Shown in pieces: positions 9,715-19,568 of a stretch of 64,000 nucleotides of DNA. The notes under the pieces were generated by a model. It was not told the origin of the DNA. It saw only the letters and a list, made by a program, of their open reading frames with translations, and did no database searches. Origin of the DNA: Acetobacter sp. (GTDB lineage: Bacteria > Pseudomonadota > Alphaproteobacteria > RF32 > CAG-239); assembly GCA_023665325.1 (NCBI GenBank), contig JAMPED010000003.1, positions 44,589-108,588 of the forward strand, given 5' to 3'. Numbering within the stretch: position 1 is the stretch's first letter; each line of letters begins with the position of its first letter. The position numbers and the translations under genes were made by a program.

Positions 9715-11907
9715 AATCTATACCTAATTTGGACAAGATATCTTCATTTTCATCGGCGCGCTGTGCCACAATCCAGTCTGGCACCCACGGAGAATGGGGT
9801 AATTTTGATTGTGCCAACATTTTCTTATCTAGGTAAAAACGCGGTGCATCTGCCATAATCGGCGTTTCAATGGCACCTTGCATTAGTACAACTTGTTTTA
9901 ACATTGGTAAACTTAACAAATCGTTTGAGCTGATTGCTGAAACGCCTTGTAATTGGTAGCTTACATTTTTTGCAAACGGATTAAATTCTTTGCTCATACT
10001 CCCTTCTTGTCTAGAGTATGAAGTTGTTTGAACTGTTTTATTACCAATCATCTTAGAGAAACGTTGGGCTGTCTGCTCATTGTTTTGAGAAAGAATAACT
10101 TTGCACGCTGTTGTAGAAATAACGGTTTCAAGGTCATCTTTACCGTATTTACCAGAGATTTGACCTAAGTCTTGTCCGATAAGCAGATATGATACCTTTT
10201 GACCACGACCAACCGCTGGTCCATCAATAACGGCTTTGAGTTTTGGCATTTGTGGAAACTCGTCGAGCACGAATAATACAGGAAATGGTCCCATTTTTCC
10301 ATCCGTTTTATTAACAAAGTTTGGCGGATTGGAAATTAAGTATGCACTCATCAAGTCTACAAACGTTGCACTAATTGGGTTTAAGGCCTGCGCATCGGTT
10401 TGATTAACAGATAGATATACGGAAATTGGTTTCCACTCACCAGTTACTGGATCTTTCATTCCACGCAAATCTTTAAATTTAATATCGGAGAAACTTGTAC
10501 GTGACACAACGGCAGAGTTTTTGAAGATACCAATACCAGTTAAACCTGTTGACATAACAGAGCCTCGCTCTTTATCTGGCATAGCACTTAATGCACTAAG
10601 TTCAGTTACACAACGGCGAGAATAACCATAGTTATTGGCTTCTTCCACCGCAGCATCAAGTAAATCTCGCATTGGGTCTGCCATTGCAGCCATTTGATCG
10701 CCTTCTTCCAAACGACGTTTGATTTCGTTAGTTTGCTCGATCTGTGAGGTTGTAATCCATTCCAAAATCATTGCCATACACGGCTCGTGGTTTATCCATT
10801 TTTCAGGAAGTAAATTCCACGTGCCAATGGGCAGATAATTTTCAATAGTCAGATTATCACTTTGCAGGTCTTGTATGGCTCTTGCGGCATTTGCACGTAA
10901 CCCACCAATACTCATATCTTCGTAATAACTTATAAGTTCAGCCTTATCTTGTGCGGTGAGTGAACCTTCGTAAATTTTTTGAATGAATTTCTCATTTGCT
11001 AATGCACGTTCGCATTTTGAAGCTACGAAATGGATAAATCCGCAAAGCGCACTTCTACCAGTTTTTGACCAGTGAGGATCTGCCCCACCCTTTGGGTCTT
11101 CCACAAGCGTATTACACATCGAATCGACATATAAGTCTCGTTCTGGTCCTGGCGCAGGCAATGCCCCTGGAGATAATGGATTCCAGCTTGGGTAGTATTC
11201 TCCGGTTTCAGGATTATCTTCCTTACCCCAGTTAATTACAAACACTGGACCAACTTTGGCTCTAGCACCCGTTGTACTGTAACATAATTCTGGTTTAGGG
11301 TCGTTTACAATAATACTTAACCCTTCAGAGTTAAAAATTGTCGGGATAACCACACCAGCTGTTTTACCAGTTCCTGGAGGAGCGCAGCATAAGGTTGACA
11401 ATGTTTCTTTTAATTTTAACATTTTACCTTGAAAACGCCCCACAACCATACAAAAACCATCAAAACCTAGCAACGGCATTCTTTCAATATCACGCAAAGT
11501 TGCAATATGTGCTGATCCGTGAATATTAGATTGAAAACGATATGGACATTTTACGCCCCCAATTAACAAGATGGTTGGTAAAGAAATAAACGGGAGAATC
11601 GGAATCCACTGTGTTAATCTGAATGCACCATTATAATGGTAAATCTGCTTAAACCAACGAGCATAACGATCATATAAAAATCCAGGATCACTAAAGGCTC
11701 TTTGTAAAAATTTACCAACAATATCTACACTCTTTTTGGATACGCCGTTTTGAAGCAAAAAAGCTAAAGGTTGTGCAATATATGCAAGCAAAATAGTTAC
11801 CCCTATTGCAACAAAAAAAGTTATTGTCATCCAACGGACGGCGTTATCATATTCTTCCCACTCTTTTCCTCTTTCTTTTGCCATTTTTCCCTCTAATAAT
11901 TAAAAAA

Positions 11908-13197
11908 TTATGCCAGACTTCTGATTAGTTTTTTAAGTTTCTCCAAATTACTTGTATCTGTTTTACCATCACAATTATCTATTGTTTTAGAGAACAGACG
12001 AATTTCTTTTGGACTACCACGATTGATTCGCGTTACGTTAATATTCATATTGCCCCAAATTTCAAACATATCTTCTGCGTTTATAATATTACCAGCTTGT
12101 ATGATAACATAAGAAACTATCTCATATTTCATATCTGTTACTGCTAATTTTGTTTTTAAGATATCTCTTGCAACATCAACTTTACGTACTGGTGAAATTC
12201 GATGGCTGCTTTCTGAGAACCATAATGGCTCTTCATCATTAAATTTCTCTTCATCCGCAAGCCAATCTCCAACTTCTTTATCAACTAAACATAGAATCAG
12301 TTGGTTCTTAGAAACTGCAACGTAGTCTATTTTAGTATTTTTAATAATTGCGGATGGAATAACATCATATCCTTTTTGATTTAATACATCTAGTACCGGC
12401 GTATGCGATTCTTTTATTGGAGATGGTGATTCTGCCTTAGGTTTGTTTTTATTGCCCTGCGATTGTTTTTCATTAGGCTTACGCTGTTGTTCTTCTTGTT
12501 TTGGCTTAGAAACAAATACACTCTCTGCCTTCGCCTCTACTGTTTTAGGTTCATCTGCAATCAATGCTGATGGAATTTCATTTTCAATTGATGCGGCTTT
12601 TTCTTTTTTCTCAAAATCAAAGTCCAAATCAAAATCATCATCATCAAAATTAAACAGTGCGTGATCAATTGGTGCTTCTTGATTCTTTTTACTTGCTGTA
12701 TATGGAGAAGCAGAAGGCCGTGAAGCAGTTAAGTTGTTATTGATATTAGACTGCAATAATGTTGCTGAAGGTAGTGGAGGACGTTTCACCGGTGCTTTTT
12801 TAATAATTGGAGTTTTCTTGACGGATTTTGTATCTTCGTTAATAGACTTTTTCTTTACAACTACCGGCGGCTTAGTTTTTAAGGTTAATTTTCTATATAG
12901 GTATAATGGACTAAAGAATACTCTCTTAATCAGTCTTCCCCATTTAACTAAGCATAGACCTACCCAACCAGCTAACCATAATGGAATGGCGCTTGCAACA
13001 ATCAAAAGAAAACCTGTTTCAGAGCGACTCATTGGAACACCGCTATTCCATTTATAACTTAATAATGCCCAGTGTTCTTTTAAAAATATATCAAAATGCC
13101 AGTTAATAAGCAAAACCACTCTTATTCCGTCTATGAAGACAATACTCCATAGACAGCCGATTAACAAAGTTTTTAATATTATCAGTAGTGGTTTCAA
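11908..13197 (-). CDS. Two-pass membrane protein with a C-terminal nuclease-like domain, coupling-complex partner
   Basis: I infer a TTG start at 13197 with GGAG 7 nt upstream, giving 429 aa. Residues 1-30 and 62-86 are membrane segments. A long low-complexity linker rich in Lys, Pro, Ser, Asp and Glu follows (about 105-265), including an acidic FDDDDFDLDFDFE run. The C-terminal 160 residues form an alpha/beta domain (VLNQKGYDVIPSAIIKNTKI, then DYVAVSKNQLILCLVD) that recalls PD-(D/E)XK-like folds, but I cannot confirm a full active site. Its N-terminal 100 residues resemble the neighbouring 162-aa protein. The operon position before the coupling ATPase suggests an adaptor, comparable in place to DotM/TrbA-type partners. 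Confidence 0.7.
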   Translation of the reverse strand: MKPLLIILKTLLIGCLWSIVFIDGIRVVLLINWHFDIFLKEHWALLSYKWNSGVPMSRSETGFLLIVASAIPLWLAGWVGLCLVKWGRLIKRVFFSPLYLYRKLTLKTKPPVVVKKKSINEDTKSVKKTPIIKKAPVKRPPLPSATLLQSNINNNLTASRPSASPYTASKKNQEAPIDHALFNFDDDDFDLDFDFEKKEKAASIENEIPSALIADEPKTVEAKAESVFVSKPKQEEQQRKPNEKQSQGNKNKPKAESPSPIKESHTPVLDVLNQKGYDVIPSAIIKNTKIDYVAVSKNQLILCLVDKEVGDWLADEEKFNDEEPLWFSESSHRISPVRKVDVARDILKTKLAVTDMKYEIVSYVIIQAGNIINAEDMFEIWGNMNINVTRINRGSPKEIRLFSKTIDNCDGKTDTSNLEKLKKLIRSLA

Positions 13198-13251
13198 GTG
13201 TTTCTCCGCTTTTTATTTCTTTAATTATAGAGCTGATTAGTTAACAAGAGC

Positions 13252-13740
13252 TTATTCTTTTTCATTTTCCTCTATTTTTGCAGCAATTTGTTTTCTGATA
13301 TTTACAGATGTATGCCCTCCTGTGTTATTATTTTGCTCTTTTATTTTATCTGTTATAATTTCCTCCAATGTTTTATCTTTACCTCCGATATTTTTGATTG
13401 ATACGTGTTCTATTTCCAAGCTCTGCGGACGAGTTATTTTTCTGTAAGATTTATCAATAATTGATATTATACTTTTCCAAAAGCCTCGTTTATAGATTTT
13501 ATGACTAATTATTAGCCAAATGATGGGAAAGAGAAGAAGAACAGCTCCTAGACTACAATCACGAAATGTATTAAACACACCACCTTTTTCCCAATAATTA
13601 TACAACATCTGATAGGATTCCCGATTTAATAGATCAAAATTCCATAAAACTTTAAACACTATTTGTCCGACACAAAGTTGAGCTGCCAAAACAAATATAC
13701 TTATTGTCATAAATCTTAATAATTTTCCGATTTTTTTCAT
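13252..13740 (-). CDS. Small two-pass membrane protein, paralogous to its neighbour
   Basis: This 162-aa protein has two membrane segments (about 10-35 and 65-88), a basic region, and a charged C-terminal tail of about 60 residues. WNFDLLNRESYQMLYNYW matches WHFDIFLKEHWALLSYKW in the 429-aa neighbour at the same place between the two segments. The two genes therefore appear to share a duplicated membrane module. The ATG has AAAGGA upstream. It lies in the middle of the coupling-ATPase operon. Function is unknown; a membrane scaffold is the natural guess. Confidence 0.7.
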   Translation of the reverse strand: MKKIGKLLRFMTISIFVLAAQLCVGQIVFKVLWNFDLLNRESYQMLYNYWEKGGVFNTFRDCSLGAVLLLFPIIWLIISHKIYKRGFWKSIISIIDKSYRKITRPQSLEIEHVSIKNIGGKDKTLEEIITDKIKEQNNNTGGHTSVNIRKQIAAKIEENEKE

Positions 13741-13761
13741 TCTTCGTCCTTTTAGTGTAGG

Positions 13762-15141
13762 TTATCTGCTCATAACAATTTGTTTTATTAAAACAAGGGT
13801 ATCTAATTTAGAAAATTTCTCCATATTGATATTACTTAATTTGTCTTTAGGAACAGGGTCATAATCTCGCAAAGGTTTACCGTCAACGACAAAACCATTT
13901 ATACTATCGTTCATTGCGCTAATGCTTTGTTGTGCCTTTTTTTTCGCTTTTGATCCATCATTTTTATTTATATACATTTGCGTATATACATCATTATGCA
14001 CAACTCTGAAGGAGGTTGAAATGCTTTCCATATATTTTCTTATAACTTCATTCTCCTTTTCAGGGGTATCAGCATATTTATCTCTTATTTTATCTATATT
14101 TTTTATCAATTCTTCGGTTCGTATTGTTTGGCGCTTTGAAAGATTTTTCTTTATTTTTTGCTCTGGATTTTTATATGATTTTTCAATTTCATCCAGTGTT
14201 TCTTTTAATTTCTGAGGATCATTTTCATATTGTTTTTGAGCCGCTTTAATTTCTTGTTCTTTATTTTCTATACACGGGTGTGTGTATTCTTCTAATGTTG
14301 CCATACGGTCTGCAATAGTTACTATTTTTTTAAAATTCTCAGCTAATTTATCTAATATTTGGGGCATACTTTCCCAATTTTCGATCTTCTTCGCTTCAGG
14401 AGATGCAGGATCTGCAGTTGCTTTCTTTTTTGCCTCTACTAGTGTTTTAAAAATTGCAGGTTCTTCCTTTAGCAAAGTCCATTGTTTTTTCTCTCCCTGT
14501 AATTCATTTAAGAGATTTTGATTGATTTCAGCACAAATATCTTTAGTAAATTTCAATATTTCATCAACTTTTTCCATCTTTTCATTATGCAATTTATTGC
14601 CAATTGCCATAATATCTATTTCTTTTTTAACAGTTTCAGTGCTTTTGGGCGGGGTGGCATATAACACAGCTGTTATGAAGTCAAATGTTAAATCTACTGC
14701 ACCATCTATCACACTATCACATAATGCCCAAAATTCATTCCACGCGACTTCCATAATATCTTTACCACCAGCAACTTTGGGGGCTTTTCCGCGCTCTGGT
14801 GGTTTAGGATATGATTTATCTTTTTTTGAAGGTGCCGGTTGCTTAATCTGTATATCATCTGCATACGCGCGCGACGTTCCGTCATAAACAACTTCAACAT
14901 CTGACGGTTTAGACGAATTGAAATTATTTTCGGGTTCTGGCTGCGGTGGATTATTATTCTCTGTTTTTTCAGGATTTTCCTGTGATTGTGAAGGTTTATT
15001 TTCTGTCTGAGTAGAAGTTGGCGCCCCTCCTTCAGTTGGCGTCATATTATCACTTGAAAGGAAGTCTTCGGTTCTTTGATTCCATTCATCCATTTTATTA
15101 TTTATTATTTTATCTATTGCAGAATTTTCATCATCAGCCAT
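13762..15141 (-). CDS. Unknown 459-aa protein with disordered N-terminus and coiled-coil body
   Basis: Residues 1-115 are low complexity (Ser, Thr, Gln, Asn, Pro, Glu) and probably disordered. A short hydrophobic patch (AVDLTFDFITAVLYA, about 148-162) could be amphipathic or membrane-touching. From about 170 to 400 the protein is charged and helical with likely coiled coils. AAGGAGA precedes the ATG. It is the second gene of the coupling-ATPase operon. The layout of disordered tail plus helical body suits a chaperone, adaptor or exported substrate, but nothing in the sequence decides. Confidence 0.65.
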   Translation of the reverse strand: MADDENSAIDKIINNKMDEWNQRTEDFLSSDNMTPTEGGAPTSTQTENKPSQSQENPEKTENNNPPQPEPENNFNSSKPSDVEVVYDGTSRAYADDIQIKQPAPSKKDKSYPKPPERGKAPKVAGGKDIMEVAWNEFWALCDSVIDGAVDLTFDFITAVLYATPPKSTETVKKEIDIMAIGNKLHNEKMEKVDEILKFTKDICAEINQNLLNELQGEKKQWTLLKEEPAIFKTLVEAKKKATADPASPEAKKIENWESMPQILDKLAENFKKIVTIADRMATLEEYTHPCIENKEQEIKAAQKQYENDPQKLKETLDEIEKSYKNPEQKIKKNLSKRQTIRTEELIKNIDKIRDKYADTPEKENEVIRKYMESISTSFRVVHNDVYTQMYINKNDGSKAKKKAQQSISAMNDSINGFVVDGKPLRDYDPVPKDKLSNINMEKFSKLDTLVLIKQIVMSR

Positions 15142-15221
15142 TTGTTTTCTCCTTATGTTTTTTCAATATTAGCATAAAAACATCGGTTTGTCTACTTTAA
15201 AGCTTAAAAATTTAGTCAAAT

Positions 15222-16271
15222 CTAAACTTTCAGATTCTTGATAAATTTTCCTATTTTTTGGTTAGCTTTTATTCCATCTTCTGGAGTTACTTTTATTAAA
15301 CCAAAAAATTTCGGGTGTAATTTATCAAATTCTATAGGAGAAAACATTGCTGGATTTTTAGTTAAGGCGTCGAATGAGCCATCTGGATCTTTTTGTGCAA
15401 CACGAAAATAATTACTAATTAAGCGTTCTGCATCAATAGGGAAATCTTTTTCTTTTAATTTTTGAATAAATAAAGCTTTACGTTCTTGTAACTCCATATA
15501 TTCCTCATACAATTCTTTTTTGATGCGATTTTTTAAGAGAATTTCTTTTTTCTGCTCATATTTAACTTCACAAATTTCAAGATTTATCAATATTTCTACA
15601 TAAGAGATTATTGCTAATTGCATATCTGTATCGCTGAGAGTTTCTGCGAAGGCTAAATATTCTTCATCTGTAGCATTTTTGGATAATCTTTTCATATTTT
15701 CCGGATCTGCTTTATTGAGGATATCCCAACAATTCAGCATATATTGCGCTATTTTTTTTCCAACACTTGGTTTGTAGTTTGGCTTTAGCAATTCCTCTGT
15801 ATAATCTGTTTCTGGAACTTTTAAATTTTTCTTGTCTGTTATCGAATATATACCATCCTGAAAATTTGCAATTGCCCGAGCCAATTCTTGCTCTTCAGAT
15901 TTTAATCCCTTATCTGTTTCTATGGTTGGTACTAAATTTGTAGTTATGCTTGTTGTTACTAATTCATCAAGCTCATTCTCGGCAGATGATACGCTACTAT
16001 TAGGCTCTGTTTGTGTTACAAAGCTTTCTAAACCTTCTGTCATTGTATTATTTGTGGTAGGAGTAATAAAACTGTCTAATCCATTAGAGTTTGCTTCTGT
16101 TGAAACTGCTGCTGAAGTTGTTTCTGCTGGTTTCGTATCTTGACTAATAAAATCATTTAATAATTTAGCAAATTCATCTTCTAAATTGATGGTATCCGCA
16201 GTATTTTCTTGTTGCTTTTCTGCCGCTGGTGTTGTTATAAATGCGTCTAATGATGTATCGTTTTCAGCCAT
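15222..16271 (-). CDS. Unknown 349-aa protein with repeated short linear motif
   Basis: This is the first gene of the leftward operon, with AAGGGGA before its ATG. The N-terminal 120 residues are disordered and carry four copies of a degenerate motif: SLDAFITTP (about 7), GLDSFITPT (about 64), GLESFVTQT (about 80) and ELDELVTTS (about 100). The C-terminal 220 residues are helical and charged. There is no signal peptide or membrane segment. Repeated L-[DE]-x-[FL]-[IV]-T motifs are what one expects of docking peptides for a partner protein. I do not recognise a family. Confidence 0.65.
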   Translation of the reverse strand: MAENDTSLDAFITTPAAEKQQENTADTINLEDEFAKLLNDFISQDTKPAETTSAAVSTEANSNGLDSFITPTTNNTMTEGLESFVTQTEPNSSVSSAENELDELVTTSITTNLVPTIETDKGLKSEEQELARAIANFQDGIYSITDKKNLKVPETDYTEELLKPNYKPSVGKKIAQYMLNCWDILNKADPENMKRLSKNATDEEYLAFAETLSDTDMQLAIISYVEILINLEICEVKYEQKKEILLKNRIKKELYEEYMELQERKALFIQKLKEKDFPIDAERLISNYFRVAQKDPDGSFDALTKNPAMFSPIEFDKLHPKFFGLIKVTPEDGIKANQKIGKFIKNLKV

Positions 16272-16378
16272 TTTATCCCCTTTTACTTCCGCTTTTACTT
16301 AAATATATCCTTGATTTTATGCTTCTCTTTGGTGTATCTTAGCTTTAATTGGTGAAAATATGTTTAACACAGGTCATT

Positions 16379-17359
16379 ATGGATAAAGAAAATACTAAAG
16401 TTTTTTATACAAATCCCGTTACCGCTGAGAGTATGGGGCTTCGTATTGATAAATTTATTACAAACGAAATTACGGATTTTTCTCGTTCACAGGTGCAGAA
16501 ACTACTTGAGGATGGCTATGTTTTTGCTGATGATGAAATAATTGCAGATAAAAATTTTAAAACACGTTTAGGGGATGTTTATCAGATTACTTTACCAGAA
16601 CCTGCTGCTGCTAAACCTATTGCTGAAAATATACCTCTTGATATTTTATATGAAGATGATGATTTGATTGTTGTTAATAAATCTGCGGGAATGACCGTTC
16701 ATCCTGCAGCTGGAGCATCTCACGGAACATTGGTTAATGCTTTATTATATCATTGCCAAGGTTCTCTTTCCGGTATTGGTGGTGTTGCACGCCCTGGTAT
16801 TGTACATCGGATTGACCGTAACACAAGCGGCATTTTAGTTGTAGCCAAGAATGATTTTGCACACCGAAATTTAGCTGAACAATTTTTTAAGCATTCTATA
16901 GAACGAACGTATTATGCATTTGTTTATAACGTTCCTACACCTCTGAAAGGAATGATTGAGGGAAATATTGCTCGCAGTTCGTTTGACCGCAAAAAAATGG
17001 CACTTGTTCAGCAAGGAGGAAAACACGCCATTACACATTATGAAACCGTTTCAATTTATAATAACGCTGTTTCACTTATTAAATGTAATCTTGAAACTGG
17101 TCGGACTCATCAAATTCGAGTGCATCTTTCTAGTATTGGTTGCCATTTGATTGGTGATGAAGTCTACAAAGGTAAAAAAAGTATTTTAAAATTTCCCGAG
17201 CCATTAAAAAGTTATATTAACAACTTTCCAAGGCAAGCTTTGCACGCTGCCTCATTAGGATTTATTCATCCCAAAACCGGTGCCCTGCTTAGCTTTAATG
17301 CAGATTTACCTGAAGACTTGAAAACTTTGGTAAAAGAGTTAGATAATTATAAACTTTAG
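16379..17359 (+). CDS. rluD: Ribosomal large-subunit pseudouridine synthase, RluD type
   Basis: The enzyme converts specific uridines of 23S rRNA to pseudouridine. This 326-aa protein has an N-terminal S4 domain (LRIDKFITNEI..SRSQVQKLLEDG) and the catalytic domain with the HRIDRNTSG motif, whose Asp is the nucleophile. LETGRTHQIRVH further on is also characteristic. The ATG at 16379 is preferred; an upstream in-frame TTG (16349) lacks support. rpoH follows 118 nt downstream on the same strand, an order conserved in many alphaproteobacteria. RluD rather than RluC is favoured by synteny and length. Confidence 0.92.
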   Translation: MDKENTKVFYTNPVTAESMGLRIDKFITNEITDFSRSQVQKLLEDGYVFADDEIIADKNFKTRLGDVYQITLPEPAAAKPIAENIPLDILYEDDDLIVVNKSAGMTVHPAAGASHGTLVNALLYHCQGSLSGIGGVARPGIVHRIDRNTSGILVVAKNDFAHRNLAEQFFKHSIERTYYAFVYNVPTPLKGMIEGNIARSSFDRKKMALVQQGGKHAITHYETVSIYNNAVSLIKCNLETGRTHQIRVHLSSIGCHLIGDEVYKGKKSILKFPEPLKSYINNFPRQALHAASLGFIHPKTGALLSFNADLPEDLKTLVKELDNYKL

Positions 17360-17477
17360 TACAAATTTTGTATTTTTTTCTTAATAATTGCTTAAAAACA
17401 ATAGAACTAATGTCTAGATTGTGGAAAAATTTTTAATATATAAACTCTCCTTTAGTCAACTTTTAGGAGAGAAAATT

Positions 17478-18353
17478 ATGAACAAACAACCAATTCTTAC
17501 CGGACTTGACTTTTCACCTGAAGAAAATCTTTCGCGTTATCTACATTCTATAAAAAAATATCCCATTTTATCCTTAGAAGAAGAATTTGATTTGGCTTCA
17601 CGTTATCAACAAACAAAAGACAAAGAGATTGCTTATAAGTTGATTACATCTCACTTACGGCTTGTTGTTAAGGTGGTGTCTAAATATCGTGGATATGGAC
17701 TGCCTGTGGGCGAAATGATTTCAGAAGGAAATATCGGCTTAATGTATGCAATTGATAAATTTGCACCTGAAAAGGGGTTTAGATTTTCTACATACGCCTT
17801 GTGGTGGATTAAAGCCTCTGTTCAGAAATATATTCTTAATTCTTGGTCTTTAGTAAAATTAGGAACAACGGCAGCACAGAAAAAACTATTTTTTAATTTA
17901 CGCAAAATTAAAAATCGTTTGAATCTAATTGATGACAGAGAGCTTTCTCAACATATTTTAAAAGATATTGCAAAATCACTTGATGTTAGTGTTCAGGATG
18001 TTACGGATATGAATATGCGGTTAAAATCACACGATGGTTCTTTAAACGCAGTAATTGATGGTGATTCTGATGGGGCGACTGAATGGATGGATTTTATTTC
18101 TGATAATAAGCCTAATCAGGAAGAAAGTTTGGCTCACGCTGAAACAATAAAATATCGTCGTAAAATGTTTAATCAAGCACTTTATGTCCTAAACAAACGC
18201 GAAAAAGATATTTTGTTTAAACGTCGCTTATACGAAAAGACTATAACGCTTGATGATTTAAGCAAAACGTATAATATTTCTAAAGAGAGAGTTCGACAAA
18301 TAGAACTTAATTCTATAAAAAAAATAACTAAAGCCATAGAACTTATGCAGTAA
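17478..18353 (+). CDS. rpoH: RNA polymerase sigma-32 (heat-shock) factor
   Basis: RpoH directs RNA polymerase to heat-shock promoters. The 291-aa protein has region 2 (SHLRLVVKVVSKYRGYGLPV, then FRFSTYALWWIKASVQ), the RpoH box AAQKKLFFNLRK at 132-143 that separates this family from RpoD, and region 4 (VLNKREKDILFKR..ISKERVRQIE). The ATG at 17478 has TAGGAGAG upstream. An in-frame TTG 19 codons earlier has no ribosome-binding site. It follows rluD. Alphaproteobacteria often carry several RpoH copies; only one is seen here. Confidence 0.96.
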   Translation: MNKQPILTGLDFSPEENLSRYLHSIKKYPILSLEEEFDLASRYQQTKDKEIAYKLITSHLRLVVKVVSKYRGYGLPVGEMISEGNIGLMYAIDKFAPEKGFRFSTYALWWIKASVQKYILNSWSLVKLGTTAAQKKLFFNLRKIKNRLNLIDDRELSQHILKDIAKSLDVSVQDVTDMNMRLKSHDGSLNAVIDGDSDGATEWMDFISDNKPNQEESLAHAETIKYRRKMFNQALYVLNKREKDILFKRRLYEKTITLDDLSKTYNISKERVRQIELNSIKKITKAIELMQ

Positions 18354-18356
18354 GAC

Positions 18357-18384
18357 TTGAAAGATTATTATCTCTTATTATCTA
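18357..18384 (+). promoter_or_regulatory. Possible promoter of the efflux operon
   Basis: TTGAAA at 18357-18362 and TATCTA at 18379-18384 with 16-nt spacing lie between rpoH and the efflux operon. A second ACTTGAAA follows at about 18385, making a short direct repeat. Confidence 0.4.
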
Positions 18385-18417
18385 ACTTGAAACTTTAATA
18401 GACAAGTAGGATATGAG

Positions 18418-19548
18418 ATGGAAAATAAAAAAGAACGTTCTTTTTATATATTTCTTTTATTGGTACTGTGTCTGATTTCTTTTGGTTTAGGATATTATAT
18501 TTTTAAAAAAGATAATATTAAAGAGATCAGACCTGTACCTATCAACGATAGCCTAACATTAAATGCAACTCCTATTATTCCGCAAGATATTGTTGTTCAA
18601 ACAAATTACGTAGGATTTGTTGAGGCTATCAATCAAGTACAAATTGTACCCTATATTAGCGGTTATCTTAAAGATATTAAAATTAAGGCTGGGCAAACAG
18701 TTCACAAAAATGATTTACTTATAACACTTGAACCAGAAGAATATAAAGCAAAACTTGATGCAGCTGAAGCGGCTGTGTTAGAAGCTGAAGCTTCATTTGA
18801 ATATAATCAAAACTATTATGAGCGTGTACAAAAATCTGGTAAACGAGCTTTTTCTGAGATTGAAATTGATAATGCTAAAAATAATTTTTTGCAGGCGCAA
18901 GCTCAGCTAAAAAACACTCAAGCAAATAAAATGTTAGCTGATGTTAATTATAATTATACGATTATTAAAGCACCAATTTCCGGACTTATTGGAAATTTCA
19001 CTTTAAGTCCTGGAGACTATGTTGCACCTAATAGTGGGGCACTTTTAAATATTGTTCAGACAGACCCTATTCGGGTTGTTTTTTCGCTAACTGACACTGA
19101 ATATTTCAATATGAAAGACAATGGTCAACTTTTTAAAGACAGTGTCATTCAATTAAGATTACCTAATGGTAAACTTTATAATTATACTGGTGAATTTAAG
19201 TACACTAATAATGAAATCAATAGATCCACAAATTCTCTCGCTATTTATACCTATTTTCAAAATGATAAAAGTGAACTTTTACCCAATGCGTATGTTACAG
19301 TTGTTGTGAGTAAAACTTTTAAAAACGCTGTTTTAATAAATAAAAATTTAGTTCAACTTTCTGCTGATGGCAATTTCACTACTATCTCTCGGCAGAATAA
19401 CCTTATTAAGCATAAACTTATAATTCTTGCAGAAAAAGAAAATTCGTACGTTGTACAAAATACTTTTGAATCAAATGATTTGCTGTTACTAGAAGATATA
19501 AGTAATTTACCACCAAATACTAAAATTGATTTTAAAATTACAAAATAA
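18418..19548 (+). CDS. RND efflux periplasmic adaptor (membrane fusion protein)
   Basis: This 376-aa protein is anchored by one N-terminal membrane helix (about 8-27). It carries the adaptor layout: a biotinyl-lipoyl half ([18 protein letters not shown]), an alpha-hairpin of about 70 residues, the second lipoyl half ([13 protein letters not shown]), then beta-barrel domains. It links the inner-membrane RND pump to the outer-membrane channel encoded two genes downstream. It is the first gene of a tight three-gene operon. It has no lipobox, unlike AcrA. Confidence 0.93.
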   Translation: MENKKERSFYIFLLLVLCLISFGLGYYIFKKDNIKEIRPVPINDSLTLNATPIIPQDIVVQTNYVGFVEAINQVQIVPYISGYLKDIKIKAGQTVHKNDLLITLEPEEYKAKLDAAEAAVLEAEASFEYNQNYYERVQKSGKRAFSEIEIDNAKNNFLQAQAQLKNTQANKMLADVNYNYTIIKAPISGLIGNFTLSPGDYVAPNSGALLNIVQTDPIRVVFSLTDTEYFNMKDNGQLFKDSVIQLRLPNGKLYNYTGEFKYTNNEINRSTNSLAIYTYFQNDKSELLPNAYVTVVVSKTFKNAVLINKNLVQLSADGNFTTISRQNNLIKHKLIILAEKENSYVVQNTFESNDLLLLEDISNLPPNTKIDFKITK

Positions 19549-19568
19549 TACGGCAGGAGAAATTAAAA

